NCBI GenBank assembly: GCA_964036275.1 | Contig: OZ038440.1 | Coordinates: 10,701,690-10,765,689 of the forward strand | DNA from: Litoditis marina | Lineage: Eukaryota > Nematoda > Chromadorea > Rhabditida > Rhabditidae | DNA: 64,000 nucleotides | Reading direction: 5' to 3' | Part shown: one piece after another, positions 35,901-46,569 of the stretch | Layout of the letters: the number at the start of each line of letters is the position of its first letter | Position numbering within the stretch: position 1 is the first letter of the stretch | Notes under the pieces: generated by a model | Database searches by the model: none | Seen by the model: only the letters and a program-made list of their open reading frames with translations | What the model was told of the DNA's origin: nothing | Translations under genes and position numbers: made by a program

Positions 35901-38900
35901 TAACCGGTACAAAATATAAGTACAAGGTAGGTGAAAAAAGCGACAGAATAGGATAACTAATGCGGACTTCACAGGTGATAGAATCTCAAATCGACCTAGA
36001 AGTATGAAAACAACAGAACTGAAAAACACATCTACCACTCGCATGTAACTTTGTAACGTCTGCTAGGTCATGTAACGGTAGGGCAGAGGCTGTAATTTGT
36101 TGTAAGGTGCAGCATTTCCAGTGAGAAATTGCTGTGCTGACCTGATCAAACTACAACTGAACTACAATACCTGATTCTACCAAACATGGCGACAATGACG
36201 AATAGAGTGAATCCGTGGGTGGCGGCAGAGTGTAGAATGGCTTCACTCGAATAGAAGATAGTGCTGTTCGAAGTGATGTTTGGATCTACAGTAGGAATCA
36301 TAGTGGTGGTGGTAGTGAAGTTAGGATACGAACTATTCCCGGATGTCGAGTTCGTATTGGGAGATGTCCCAACTGCTTGTGCTTGGAGGCAGCCTGAAAT
36401 AAGAATATGAGCAACTTACTGAGAACTTCCGGAACAGTTGGTCAGAACAAACACTTCATCTAAAAAGCTTTTTCATTAAGTTCTACAACGAAGTATTGAG
36501 CTCAACACTTCTTGGGATGGAGGAGGGGGTTGAAACCTCCTAGTCCAGGAAAATTTATCAAGCAGAAACTTATTAGTTCTTTAAGAACTCAAAAGACGAA
36601 ACTTTCGAGAGGAGCAATATGTGAGAAGTTGGGTGGCGCTTTCTATAGAACAGCAAATTATTTCAACGTAAAATATGAGCTCACCAAAGTACACAAATAT
36701 GATAACTCCAACAAACTCGGCCATGCACATGGTGATGATAGAATGCACCTTTTCTTCTGGCTCATTTTCCATGGGAAGCTGAACCTGGTTGTGACTCTGA
36801 AACACTTTCTATGAACATTCCTCTAAGGCTTAGTCATAAATATGTAACAAGTTGAAATAAAGGGTATATTGTACAATTGTACCTTGAGCCAAAATAGGTT
36901 GGAACCCGACCCGTAGTACAATCACCCCTCACTCCCATAGGGGAGGGATTGTACAACGTGTCCTTCTTTACTACAGGGATGTAGAAAAAAAAAGTTAAAC
37001 AACTATTAGATACTCACAAATCAATGAAGAAACTTCTTCGGATTGTTCCTAATTCATTTTCAGATAAATTACCGGTAACTTTTACGTAGATTTACATTTA
37101 CATTACAAGGTATTACGCGATGAAACATAAGTACTTGTGTAAAGGATACATAGCTTCAGGATTGTTTTTCAAACTTTCGTCAAGTTGATTTCAGCATTAA
37201 GTAAGAAATATACAAATAAAAGTAACAATTCGATTTTGGGTGTTGTCAAAAAATGAGTGAGTTATAATAGCGTGGCTATCGCTCACAGCTCAGAGAGCCG
37301 TGTTTGATTGGGTAATTGTGGTGTAAAGCAAAAATAACCCTTCCAGGAAAGAACCTCAACCGTATAACTTTTCGATGTAATCTAAAAAGTTGAACTAAAC
37401 GTGTTCATCCTATTTATATTTCATGGCGTGAATCCAATCCTATAAAAAATAAAAAGAGATTGGGAACGCGCACGCTACGATTTTGTCATAAAACGTTGGT
37501 TATAGAGATATTAGCGAGTCATCCGTATTATGCTATTTGAACACGGCACATTAATTTTAAAGAGGGTTGATCGTAAACATCATTTCACTTTCAGAATATA
37601 TAATTGCTATTATACGTTTGTGCTTGCATTCGGTCAAGCTTGCCACTATTTGATGACTTTACAAACATCGATTGAGTCCCCAAGTTCGACTAAAAAACAA
37701 GTATCACTGAATTATTCAAATCTGCCGCTCGGGAGTCATCAGACAGGATATTTGTGATACATCTCGCAAAGGATTGATAAGATTGACACTTTACTGGTAG
37801 GACTGTCAGGATACCAAGTTTATAAAGCCGTTTGATACTGTACAACCAGTGAAAAAAAGTCTTTTAAACGAAACCACCGAGGTTTTGCGACCTACAGATG
37901 GATTGATCATTAAGATATTTAGAAGTTTAGATATCTCTGATGTTTGTACTCGAGAATGATATTTAGTCAGTAAAAGTCACACTGTGAACACTGCACGTAC
38001 CGAACTTGTTGCCGTGTACGGGTTCGATTGTCCCATTGCCTTTTCCCTCTCGAGGGCCATGGTCAGATTCCTCGCGAACTCTTCCTGAGTCTGTTGTGGC
38101 TGATGACTACCTCCAGTCGGCTCCGGGTTGACAATCAGGGGCGAGACGCCATTTGGCAATGCGCCACTTTTGGTGGGCGACGAGACGGCGGTTTGTATCG
38201 ACTGCTCTGAAACAAAGTGACTTTCAATTCTGGAAGGCAAGTTTTGATTCTATCTGCATGGGTGAATTACTGCATTTGGACTCTCTGGTTCTGTCATACA
38301 CTATCCAAACATTCCGGTATAGTTGTCACTTTCCCCATAAAGACAGCAGAGGGTTCGATTGATTGAGCGATGCGGGGCGAGTGGTCGTTGATTACTTGCC
38401 AACAGTTGAGAGAGTGTGAAGATCAATGATACGCAGTAGGGTTGTTAATCGAGTTGAAAATTTCGAGTTTTTCGAGTTTCGAGTTTTTCGAGTTTTCAAA
38501 AATTCGAGTTTTTCGAGTTTCGAGTTTTTCGAGTTTTCGAAAATTCGAGTTTTTCGAGTTTCCGATATTTCGAGTTTTTCGAGTTTTGAGTTTTTCGAGT
38601 TCTGAAATTTTTGAGTTTTTCGAGTTTCGAGTTGAACTCAAAACTCGAAATTTCGAGTTTATTTCGAGTTTTTCGAGTTCGAGTTTATTTTTTAACAACC
38701 CTAATACGCAGACTGGCTGGCCCCTCACCAAACCCTGCCCCTTACAAAGTCGATGGTACGGTGTCCACAACGGTTTGAAAAATCCTATATATGTGCCAGG
38801 AGTTCTAAAATGCAATATATACTCAGGTGAAAAGTCAAGGAACTATTAGCCCCTAAAAGGGTGATTCGGGTGATCGAGTAAGTGCGGGCCCCCGTGTTGC

Positions 38901-39315
38901 ACTACTCCACATTTTAGTTCATTTTCCGAGTAAGTACGGTAAGTTGAGCAGGAAAAAGAAACTAAATCCAGTATTTGAGACAAAAAACGTCATTCTACGC
39001 GGCCCTATCAGACCCTAATAGGGAGATTTCGGCTACGAAAATCGCGATCCTTTTAGGCCCTTGACTTTTCACCTATGTAGTTTGTCGAAAATTACGACCT
39101 ACCGAAAACAGCAACAGTTTAACTTGTGTATTGCTGACCATCAGACCACATCAGACGTTTTTCTTCTCTGAAAATCTCAAGTCATTTGAGTCAGAAAGCT
39201 CACCAACTGGAGCTAGTTGAACGGGCGGGGCCGGGTGGAAATTGGGGCCAGGAGGACCGGGCGGGGTGGGCAAGGCCAGTGAGAGGCCGGACGGGGACTG
39301 TTCGGCAGGTCGCAT
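32998..39315 (-). CDS. Aquaporin (AQP8-like) with N-terminal extension and NPV first pore motif
   Basis: Nine exons on the minus strand (39204-39315, 38001-38206, 36685-36796, 36171-36393, 35745-35871, 34003-34080, 33580-33710, 33170-33334, 32998-33034) give 396 residues. The six-helix MIP domain starts at about residue 118 ([16 protein letters not shown]). Loop A is long, Thr/Asn-rich and holds several N-glycosylation sequons. The first pore motif reads HINPVVTM (N223-P-V225) instead of NPA. The second is canonical, [12 protein letters not shown] (N339-P-A-R342), as is TLAVDILA before it. The fold and the [13 protein letters not shown] block resemble AQP8-type water/ammonia/peroxide channels. 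The first about 106 residues, in two exons, are a Pro/Gln-rich cytosolic extension joined in correct phase. They could instead belong to an alternative transcript, because an internal ATG ([10 protein letters not shown]) precedes the channel domain. The 1.66-kb intron 5 is filled by a repeat. Confidence 0.88.
34228..35744 (-). mobile_element. Composite palindromic repeat in an aquaporin intron (GGCGCC family)
   Basis: From its right edge, next to the exon 5 donor, and read on the minus strand, it has GCGCGAAGCGCTGCGTGTG, then TTTGGTTTGGCCATTGCGCA. A purine/pyrimidine tract (TCCCTCGTCCCTC type) follows, then CGATTCGGCTGAAATTTG, then a cluster of TTGGCGCCAA-like palindromes. It ends in two inverted arms (34249-34391 and 34451-34594, spacer about 59 bp) with ACACACTTTCTG and TGTTCACTTTTTGC. 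The same order of parts recurs in opposite orientation at 62100-63940. No protein is encoded. Confidence 0.75.
38440..38700. repeat. TTCGAG-type simple array in aquaporin intron 1
   Basis: About 260 bp consists almost wholly of TTTTTCGAGTTTCGAG variants, broken once by an inverted stretch (GAACTCAAAACTCGAAA). It is bounded on both sides by AGGGTTGTTAA and TTAACAACCCTAA, which are inverse copies, so the array sits inside a short terminal inverted repeat. Confidence 0.85.
38825..39074. mobile_element. MITE with AGGTGAAAAGTCAAGG termini, aquaporin intron 1
   Basis: AGGTGAAAAGTCAAGGAAC at the left is mirrored by GGCCCTTGACTTTTCACCT at the right. Subterminal CCCCTAAAAGGG and CCTAATAGGG blocks are shared with a second copy at 39354-39460. 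It is non-coding. Confidence 0.75.
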
Positions 39316-39353
39316 CTTGGGAGGTTGACTGGAAAGGAATAGTACTAGCATAG

Positions 39354-39460
39354 TTAGAAAGTCAAGGAACTTTTGGGTCCTAATAGGGATATTTCGGGTA
39401 CATAATCGCCGCCCTAACAGAAACGTTTCACGGCCTTCTAGTCCATTGACTTTTAACCTT
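39354..39460. mobile_element. Shorter MITE copy beside the aquaporin 5' exon
   Basis: GTTAGAAAGTCAAGGAAC at the left and CCATTGACTTTTAACC at the right match the termini of the copy at 38825-39074, with GGGTCCTAATAGGG inside. It lies just upstream of the acceptor of the first coding exon and could affect the transcript's 5' end. Confidence 0.62.
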
Positions 39461-40474
39461 AAAGGAAAGCGGAGGTCAGGTAAATTGTCGTGGTTGTGGT
39501 ATACTTTCTCAGATGGTACAGTTCGTGAAATGTCCACTAAGACAATTTGCTGCTAAAAACCAGCTCCTAGCGAATAAAGGTGAAACTCAGATGTAACCAT
39601 CAAGCTAGGAAGAATCATAGAGAACCAAGACAAAGAATGGTATGTTTCGCCTCTACCACAAAAGCAATGATGAAACCGTTTTTATTAATACCAACCAACC
39701 TTCAGTTTGTGTTCCTCCGGAATACTTCCTGAATCGCACCAAACTTGTGAACGAAAAATTCATCGCGTTTCACGTTTCTCGTAAACAGAAACTGCACTTT
39801 CCGTTTAGATTCATATTCGAGAAATTTCCTCGATACGTGTTTGAGTACAGTCAAACTTTATGTTTTCCCGTGTTGAAATACTCGCGAATTCATCGACTGA
39901 GGGTGGAAAAACAGGAGATTTTTTTCGAAGAATCGCTTTTCCTCCGTGGAAAGAGAAGTAAAGCATAAAATACTCCGGAAAACCACCTTTTACAGGCTCT
40001 TCGTGTATCCTTGATCTGTACTTTCTCTTTTTGTTTATACCTATGTTTCCTAAAAATCAACTCAATCAATACTTTTAGCCCTTGGAATTGTCGTTTTTCT
40101 AAATCATATTACAGAACGTGTGAAGCAGCGTGAAGGACTTCGTTTTTTAAACTGTGAAATTCTCGTTTGAACCAAATAACACAAGAAATTATCCATACCC
40201 ATTTATACAGAGAGAAATCACAATATTGAGTGTAAAACTGATGAGCTAGTAGTGAAATTTGGGCAAAGTGTCGAAACTAGTTTCTACCCAACAAAAAACA
40301 ATTAGTAAACGAAAGTGGAGAAAAACTATGTTATTATACTACCAAAACAAAGAAGTGAATTATGATTTTTTTTAAGTTTCTTGTTCTAAAATGCGAATGA
40401 TGAGTATGTGAAACAACTTATGTCAGTTTTGGTACAAATATATATACATATCAAAATGAATCGTATCAAATCAA
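39461..40474. other. Intergenic region between aquaporin and glycosidase genes
   Basis: A 108-codon plus-strand open frame (39642-39968, Phe/Arg/Lys-rich, no recognisable domain) is present without splice signals or relatives that I recognise. Otherwise AT-rich sequence with nothing I can support. Confidence 0.4.
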
Positions 40475-43400
40475 TTAGTAATTTTCCCAGAAAGAATCGT
40501 GCAATTCGGCTAGGGTTGCTTTCAGCATACCGGCACCAGTGGGCTCAATAATGGTCCTGGAAGATTCATTATTTAACAGTGAAATAAAGAAAAGTTAATC
40601 GATATTGGATGTTACAGAGACAAAACTGGTTTGGCATAATAAAACTGATGAACTGGTGAATTCAAACCTACTAGAAGAGTACAGTAACCTGAATGTATAG
40701 CACTAATATTCCTGTTTTTGATAAGTGAGGGTTTGAAATTTTAAAAAAATCTGTAAATGTTAAGAATCGAGAACCTTTTCGATAAACTCACTTGTACTTG
40801 TCGTGGGGTTTCAGATGCCCTAGATTGGCGCCAGTCCACAAATCTTGAACGATGTAACCAGCCGGGTTGGTCAGACCAATGTTTTTCAAGGTGAATTGGA
40901 CCATCTAGAATGAAACGATTATTTAGGAAAAAGCATGATGAAAGAAAATGTATCAAAAGTTTATGGATCTTATGAGAAAGAAAAAAAAACATGAATATTT
41001 GTTTTCTAATGCGTTCGCAAAACTCTTCCTACACTTCTACACCAGCGGTTTGCTACATGTTTCTCTCATTCTCGCTATTTCAAAAACCATATATTTCTAA
41101 AGCAAATAGAACATGACTATAAACAAAACAATGAATACACGTCAAACTTACGTTAGCATGTTCTGTGTTCCTGTTGAGTATTCCAACTGCGAATGAGGTG
41201 GCGTCCCTCTTGGTTGGTAACACGGGTTTCACGTAGACACCAATGTCAGTGGTCTAGAAAATAGTTTGTAAGAACAATTCATTTTACAAGAAGTCAATAA
41301 ACCATTCACGATGAGTGTTCTAACAGAATAGATGTTATCAAATTCTTCTTGAGAAAATACACATAACATAAAGTAATAAAATATACATCGAGCAACATCC
41401 TAGACGGCTATGAACTGAGAAGATTGACTTTTCGTTGTGCACTTTGAGGTAAGAGCGTTGGAATGTTCTGCTTTTCAACTAAATTTATTGCTTCTACAAT
41501 AATTTCTGTGACAATTGAAGTTTACTCACATTAGCCACCAGTCTTCCCATGATTCCCATTGGGTCTTGATCGATAGCAATCACCCGTTTGTTCTGCAGGA
41601 TTTCACGGAACTCTGCTCCAATCGTACGGAGGTCGTTCGACATTATCAATGGAGCAGACCAGATAGCCCTTCAATTACAAAGTTCAGTGGTGAGATGGTT
41701 AACTCATTTGACGGAACGAAAAGCAACAGTTAGAGAATAGAAATAGGCAGAGTGCTCACCAAACAGTCATTTGGGCTTTCGACATGGCTACAGTGATTCC
41801 AGCGTTTCCAATGACAAGCTGGAATGAAAAGTGTTTGAAATATATTCGTTGTGGAGACTGAACACAGTTAGTTAAATTAAAATATTCACTTTTTGTGTTG
41901 CCGACAAATTGTAGGGAAACTTATGAGGAGCTTCGTCTTCACGTCAAACATTCGAAAAAAGATACTATAATTCGTTTGACTTCCCATTTATGATGCAATG
42001 AACCGAACATAACACTTTCACATTTGATTAATCTCTAGAAAACAATAACAGAGGGTTGCAATACTGTGGAAGTTAATTTCAAAACTTGGGGGACTATACC
42101 ATATCCGGGTCGTGCCATTTGCCGGGTCCCTGAGCGGGAATGTGTTTGTCTTGGTTGGCGTCGTAGTAGTTGATTATGCTCATTATCGACTTCCATGAAC
42201 TGCAAACGATATAGATTAGGTAACGGACCAAATGAAAAACGCCTGAATACTGTATATCTGACTTTTCTGTGCTGCAAGTACCATGCTTGAGCGGATGAGC
42301 AAGTCATATTTGTAGTATCGTCACTCACACACATCATAATGTAGGTTACGTCAAAATGCACCGCAATCAAACTACAGACAGAGCAGGCCAGCACAAGTGC
42401 ATTGTTTCTTTTAGTGTTCAATTGAGAAAGAGTTATAATAGCCGTCTCCATGATCGAAAGGTCCTACCTGTTGATGTCGTCAAAGTTGCGCCAGAGATTG
42501 CATGATTTTCCAATCACATCATAATCAACCTGCAACAATTCGAAAGTTCATATTGCGCATAGACTTGTACGTCAGGGAAGGTGCTAGTATGCTGGTACAC
42601 TTGGTTCTCCCGATAGATAGACTTTTACAGCACATCTTTGAATGTTCTAATAGTGTTTTCTCGTAAATATGTAGAATTTACTGAAGCGCAAATCTCTACC
42701 TTGTCCGGTCGGTCAATATTGTATGCCGGCCAACTACATGAGTAGACAATTCCTCTTCCAGTCGCATTGAGAGCTCTCTCCATTTGAGGATAACCTTGAA
42801 AAAGTTATAAAATTGTTCTCGGGTTTTCCTAAATAGAATACAACTCTAATAAAGCGAGAAGTTCAATAAACATGATTCGCGCAGCTTACCGATCGGCATG
42901 AGATCCAAATCGATGTTACATCCATCCAATTTCAAATAATCTACTTCCCACTCAGCAAAGGTGTCCGCATCAATCTGGAATTCGTTGTGATGTATTACCG
43001 TATTTCGAATGCGCAAAGAAAAGTATAAGAAAAAACTGTCTTCATGTTCCGCTGTCTATAAACCTCGGCATGTTGTTGTATATTGTTGGGTTTGTTTTCT
43101 GAACCGAACTCGAGGTGGTATTGATGGTTTATTTGACAGAACAATAAGAAAAAACTGTTTATCTTTTGTGCGCAAATAAGATCCGGACCATACCAACCAG
43201 TTTTTATCTTTTGATTGTATATAAAACTGTTGTGGCGAGTTATAGTTGCTGTGAGATATTATAACTACCTAACTTATATCCAGAGCGTAGGTTCGATATG
43301 AGATATCCGTAATTCTCTCGTATTGGCCATTTTCGCTTGTTTCTCGTGTAGTAGCTTGAGTAGGTTTTAACAGATTTTGTCATAGTTTTTAGAATAATTA

Positions 43401-44690
43401 GATTTGTTATCTGATCACCTTTATGTTATTGTAGCTTCCAGGAAAGCCAGCACAGGTCTTGGTTCCATAGTCTTCGTAGATGCCAAACTTCAATCCGAGG
43501 TCGTGCATCTAAATAGCACATACATTTTTTCTATTTCTTGTATTTTTTTACGTGTAGAGCTATTCACAGTAAAACACTTTTCTTTATCAGAAATTAACAC
43601 TGATAGTCACAAGAACGTGTGACGTGTGGAACACACATAAAACATATTATTTTTGCAGAACGTGTGAACGTGATTATTTGCTGATTATGTTTCTCACGTT
43701 TCACGAGAAGTTCCTATTCTCAACTCACATAATTGGCCAATGCCTTCATTCCACTGGGAAATCTATCTGGATCGGAGACGAGTTTGCTCGTCTTGTTGTC
43801 TCTTTCTCTCCCCATCCAACAGTCGTCCACGTGAATACTCTCGTAGCCCACGTTCTTATATCCGTCCAGAGCTGAAAACTCATGAGGCTAAAATTTGATG
43901 TTGCCTCCAAAGTTTGAAATCGCTTCTAAAGTAACAAAAATCTGGGAAACTACCAGAAGCTGCATGAACATTCCAAGCTTTCAGTACGAACCTGTGCCTT
44001 CCCTAAAATATGTTACCGATTCGCTCTCGCGATAAAAAGCAGGAAAACTCATAATGGTAATGGGAGTGTCGAAAAACAACGGGCAAACGAGAGACACACG
44101 ATGGATTGAAACGGCTAACGCACTAGGAAGGACGACCACATTCATCCAGAAATAGCGCATGCTTGAGGAGGAAAGGCCTGGATGTTTATGAATACGGCCT
44201 CAGGAAAGCAAAGTTATGATCAGAATATCTCCCTACCCATTCGGTCTGCCATTTGCATGTACAGTTGTTCGTTGATACAAGCATTCGGGTGTTTCACACA
44301 GTCCATTTCGCAGTAGAACGCTGTCCACGACATCCAGCCCATTGGTGGAGTTCTGGGAAACAAAAGTCTACCGAAACTACATAAATTAAAACGAATAATT
44401 GTTTTTCCAAGCCACGATTTTGTTAAAAACCAAGTTGCTTAGCAAGGCTGTAGTATCGATCGATATTTAATTCTGGTGTTAAAGTATTTCATCGACTTTC
44501 TACTAAATAATCGAAAAACAGTCCCGACAGCGTGTGTAGCCTGATAATATGTGGTCAAAAACTGAATGGAAAACTTTTAACTAAAAAATCAGTATTGGGA
44601 AAGTAAGAGGTTCACTAACCTGGCCAGCCCATTGTCCAAGGCCTCTAAAGAAACGAGGAGAATAGATAACGTCAGAAGCCGTAGAAGCAT
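40475..44690 (-). CDS. gana-1: GH27 alpha-N-acetylgalactosaminidase / alpha-galactosidase, lysosomal
   Basis: Thirteen exons on the minus strand (44620-44690, 44237-44352, 43729-43871, 43419-43508, 42890-42974, 42700-42794, 42468-42529, 42100-42199, 41760-41818, 41530-41668, 41152-41253, 40792-40904, 40475-40556) give 418 residues, against human NAGA 411 and GLA 429. A signal peptide ([14 protein letters not shown]) precedes the family start [10 protein letters not shown]. The nucleophile is D157 in LKLDGC and the acid/base is D218 in WRNFDD. The recognition loop reads SCSWPAY: S189 and A192 match the NAGA type rather than the Glu/Leu pair of GLA. The predicted preference is therefore alpha-GalNAc, possibly with alpha-Gal activity, as I recall for the single C. 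elegans enzyme. ATTCCAG lies 3 bases before the ATG. The acceptors before 42794 (TTCAAG) and 41668 (TTGAAG) are weak but fixed by phase and family alignment. Confidence 0.95.
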
Positions 44691-44937
44691 GAGCTGGAAT
44701 GGTTCGGTGAAAAATCATTTAAGATAATATGGTTTACGAATAGTGAATATGTCTAACTGGACCATAGTCTGAAATTAGAAAACTTTTCATAAGTGAACAG
44801 AGAAAATGTTTATGAATTCACTGATAACAGTAATGTGTTATTACTTTGGAAAAACAGAATAAAATTCAGACGAAACCATGGTAGTTTCGGCCTGTTTACA
44901 CGGCTGACTGAATAAACAATGAACAGTATTCATTTGA

Positions 44938-45070
44938 TGAAGAGAGGGAGAGGGAAATAGAGATGGAGAGAGAAAGAGGGCAAGAAAGAAGGAAGAACCG
45001 AAGATAGAAAGCGGGGGAGAGAGAGAGAGATGAATGAGAGAGATAGGAAGAGATAGTGAGAAAGAGAATG
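44938..45070 (+). repeat. Purine-rich GA low-complexity tract
   Basis: About 130 bp is almost entirely A and G on the plus strand, with GAGAGAGAGAGA near 45020. It lies about 250 bp upstream of the glycosidase start, so it may sit in the promoter. Confidence 0.8.
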
Positions 45071-46184
45071 CACGGCGAGCAAAACTGTATATTTAAACAA
45101 AATTAACAATCTTGTAGTCAATGTGAAACTCCGTAGAAACCGTTAACATTGAAAAATAGAGATATTTTGAGTTGAGATCAGCAAGGTTATTGGCTCGATG
45201 ATATTTTCACTAACAATTGATAATTTAGTAGATTTATCGTATTATCAGAGTTCAAAAGTTCTTGTTTGTCTTTTTTACACGTGAGTAAACGAGGGTTCAA
45301 GCGATCATTGGCAGCGCAAGCTGAAATAATGAGAACACGTGGGGTACTACTAATCTTCCAATGCTACTCTCTATTTACCCTCCGACTGATACCTAATCGT
45401 AACTCGGGCCTATCATGCAAAACAAATACGATAGCGGGAAGATGTATGGAACAGATGTACTGAACAAACACAGAAAAACTGGTGTAGCATGGGAATTAGT
45501 CTCACGCACACCAAACAACGGAAAAATTAAGCCGAGTTTACTAGAAGCGAGTCAAAAAGTCACTTAAAACGGGCCGGAAACGTCACAAAATATATCTCAG
45601 GCCATGGTAAGTTTTTGAATGGGTTTACACACATTTGTCAATTGGTTATTTACTCAGTTTAACAACTGTGTGCTACCAGGCTAGAAAAAGAGCGCTCCGT
45701 ATGCAGCTACATTTACTTGTATGTCTTCAAAGTATCTTGCGAAATGTTCTGATTATTCTCTATCCTTTATACTAAAAATATCAACATAAATTTATAGTCT
45801 CAACTTTTTTGTGTTTTAGTTATGTAATTCAAAAATTTGAAAAAAAAGAAAGAAGTATAGATCGCCATGGAACAGGTGAAACCCAGATATTTGTCATGCA
45901 CGAAATACGTGAAGTGATAATGTGATGAACATTGAAAAAGTGAGTTTTATTATCAACTGAACATGCAATCAGCCAAAACACAATTTACATAGGCTAAACT
46001 CGATTCTATGTACATAGGCAATTACTGCATAACAGCTTTTTTAAAAAAAAGTGTCGGAACTTGAGCTAATGTAATGACCAATACAAAAATGTACAGACAA
46101 AAGTAGTAGAATCTGTGAAAATAAGTGGTGGGTGAGTACTGTATATCACATATTTTTGTACTTTCTATGTCATTTTTGGGGAAA

Positions 46185-46530
46185 ATTGCAGTATCGCCCC
46201 CCCCCACTTTAGTTGAGTCCCCCCCCCCCCGTAGCACTTCAACCCCCCACCCAAGCTAAAACCTGAAAATCTAGGAGAGGGGGGGGGGGTCAAAATTCAA
46301 CTTCGACATTTACTATTTACCCCCCACTTGGGTCGGCGGGGGATAGAACTTCAATGGTGGGGGGTCAAACTTCAACGAGTGGGGGGCTGAACTTCAATAC
46401 CGGAAATGTTTACTTTTCACCCCCCACCCTCAAACTTTTGTATTGCAGGTGGTAGATTGAATTATAACCCCCCGGTGGGGGGGGGTCAAACTACAATTCC
46501 CCAAACGCAATACAAATTCAGAAAGGTGGG
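46185..46530. repeat. Repeat with many C/G homopolymer tracts
   Basis: Runs of 6-13 C on the left (to about 46250) and runs of G on the right (from about 46270) alternate with TCAAACTTCAA/TTGAAGT-like spacers. The whole is roughly a palindrome. The same style of sequence (CCCCCCA, GTGGGGGG, TTTACTTTT) borders the foldback element at 18640-18830. Confidence 0.7.
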
Positions 46531-46569
46531 GGGTAAAAAGTCAATGTTCCCTATTTTTGGAAATAAGTA

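Larger units (their letters stand above)
44691..46569. other. Intergenic region between glycosidase and mitochondrial carrier
   Basis: It holds a purine-rich tract at 44938-45070 and the G/C-tract repeat at 46185-46530. The rest is AT-rich sequence without gene signals that I can support. Confidence 0.5.

Noticed and set aside
38423..38849. Long open frames on both strands full of SSF/FEF or LEKLE repeats
   Set aside because: Both are readings of the TTCGAG simple array.
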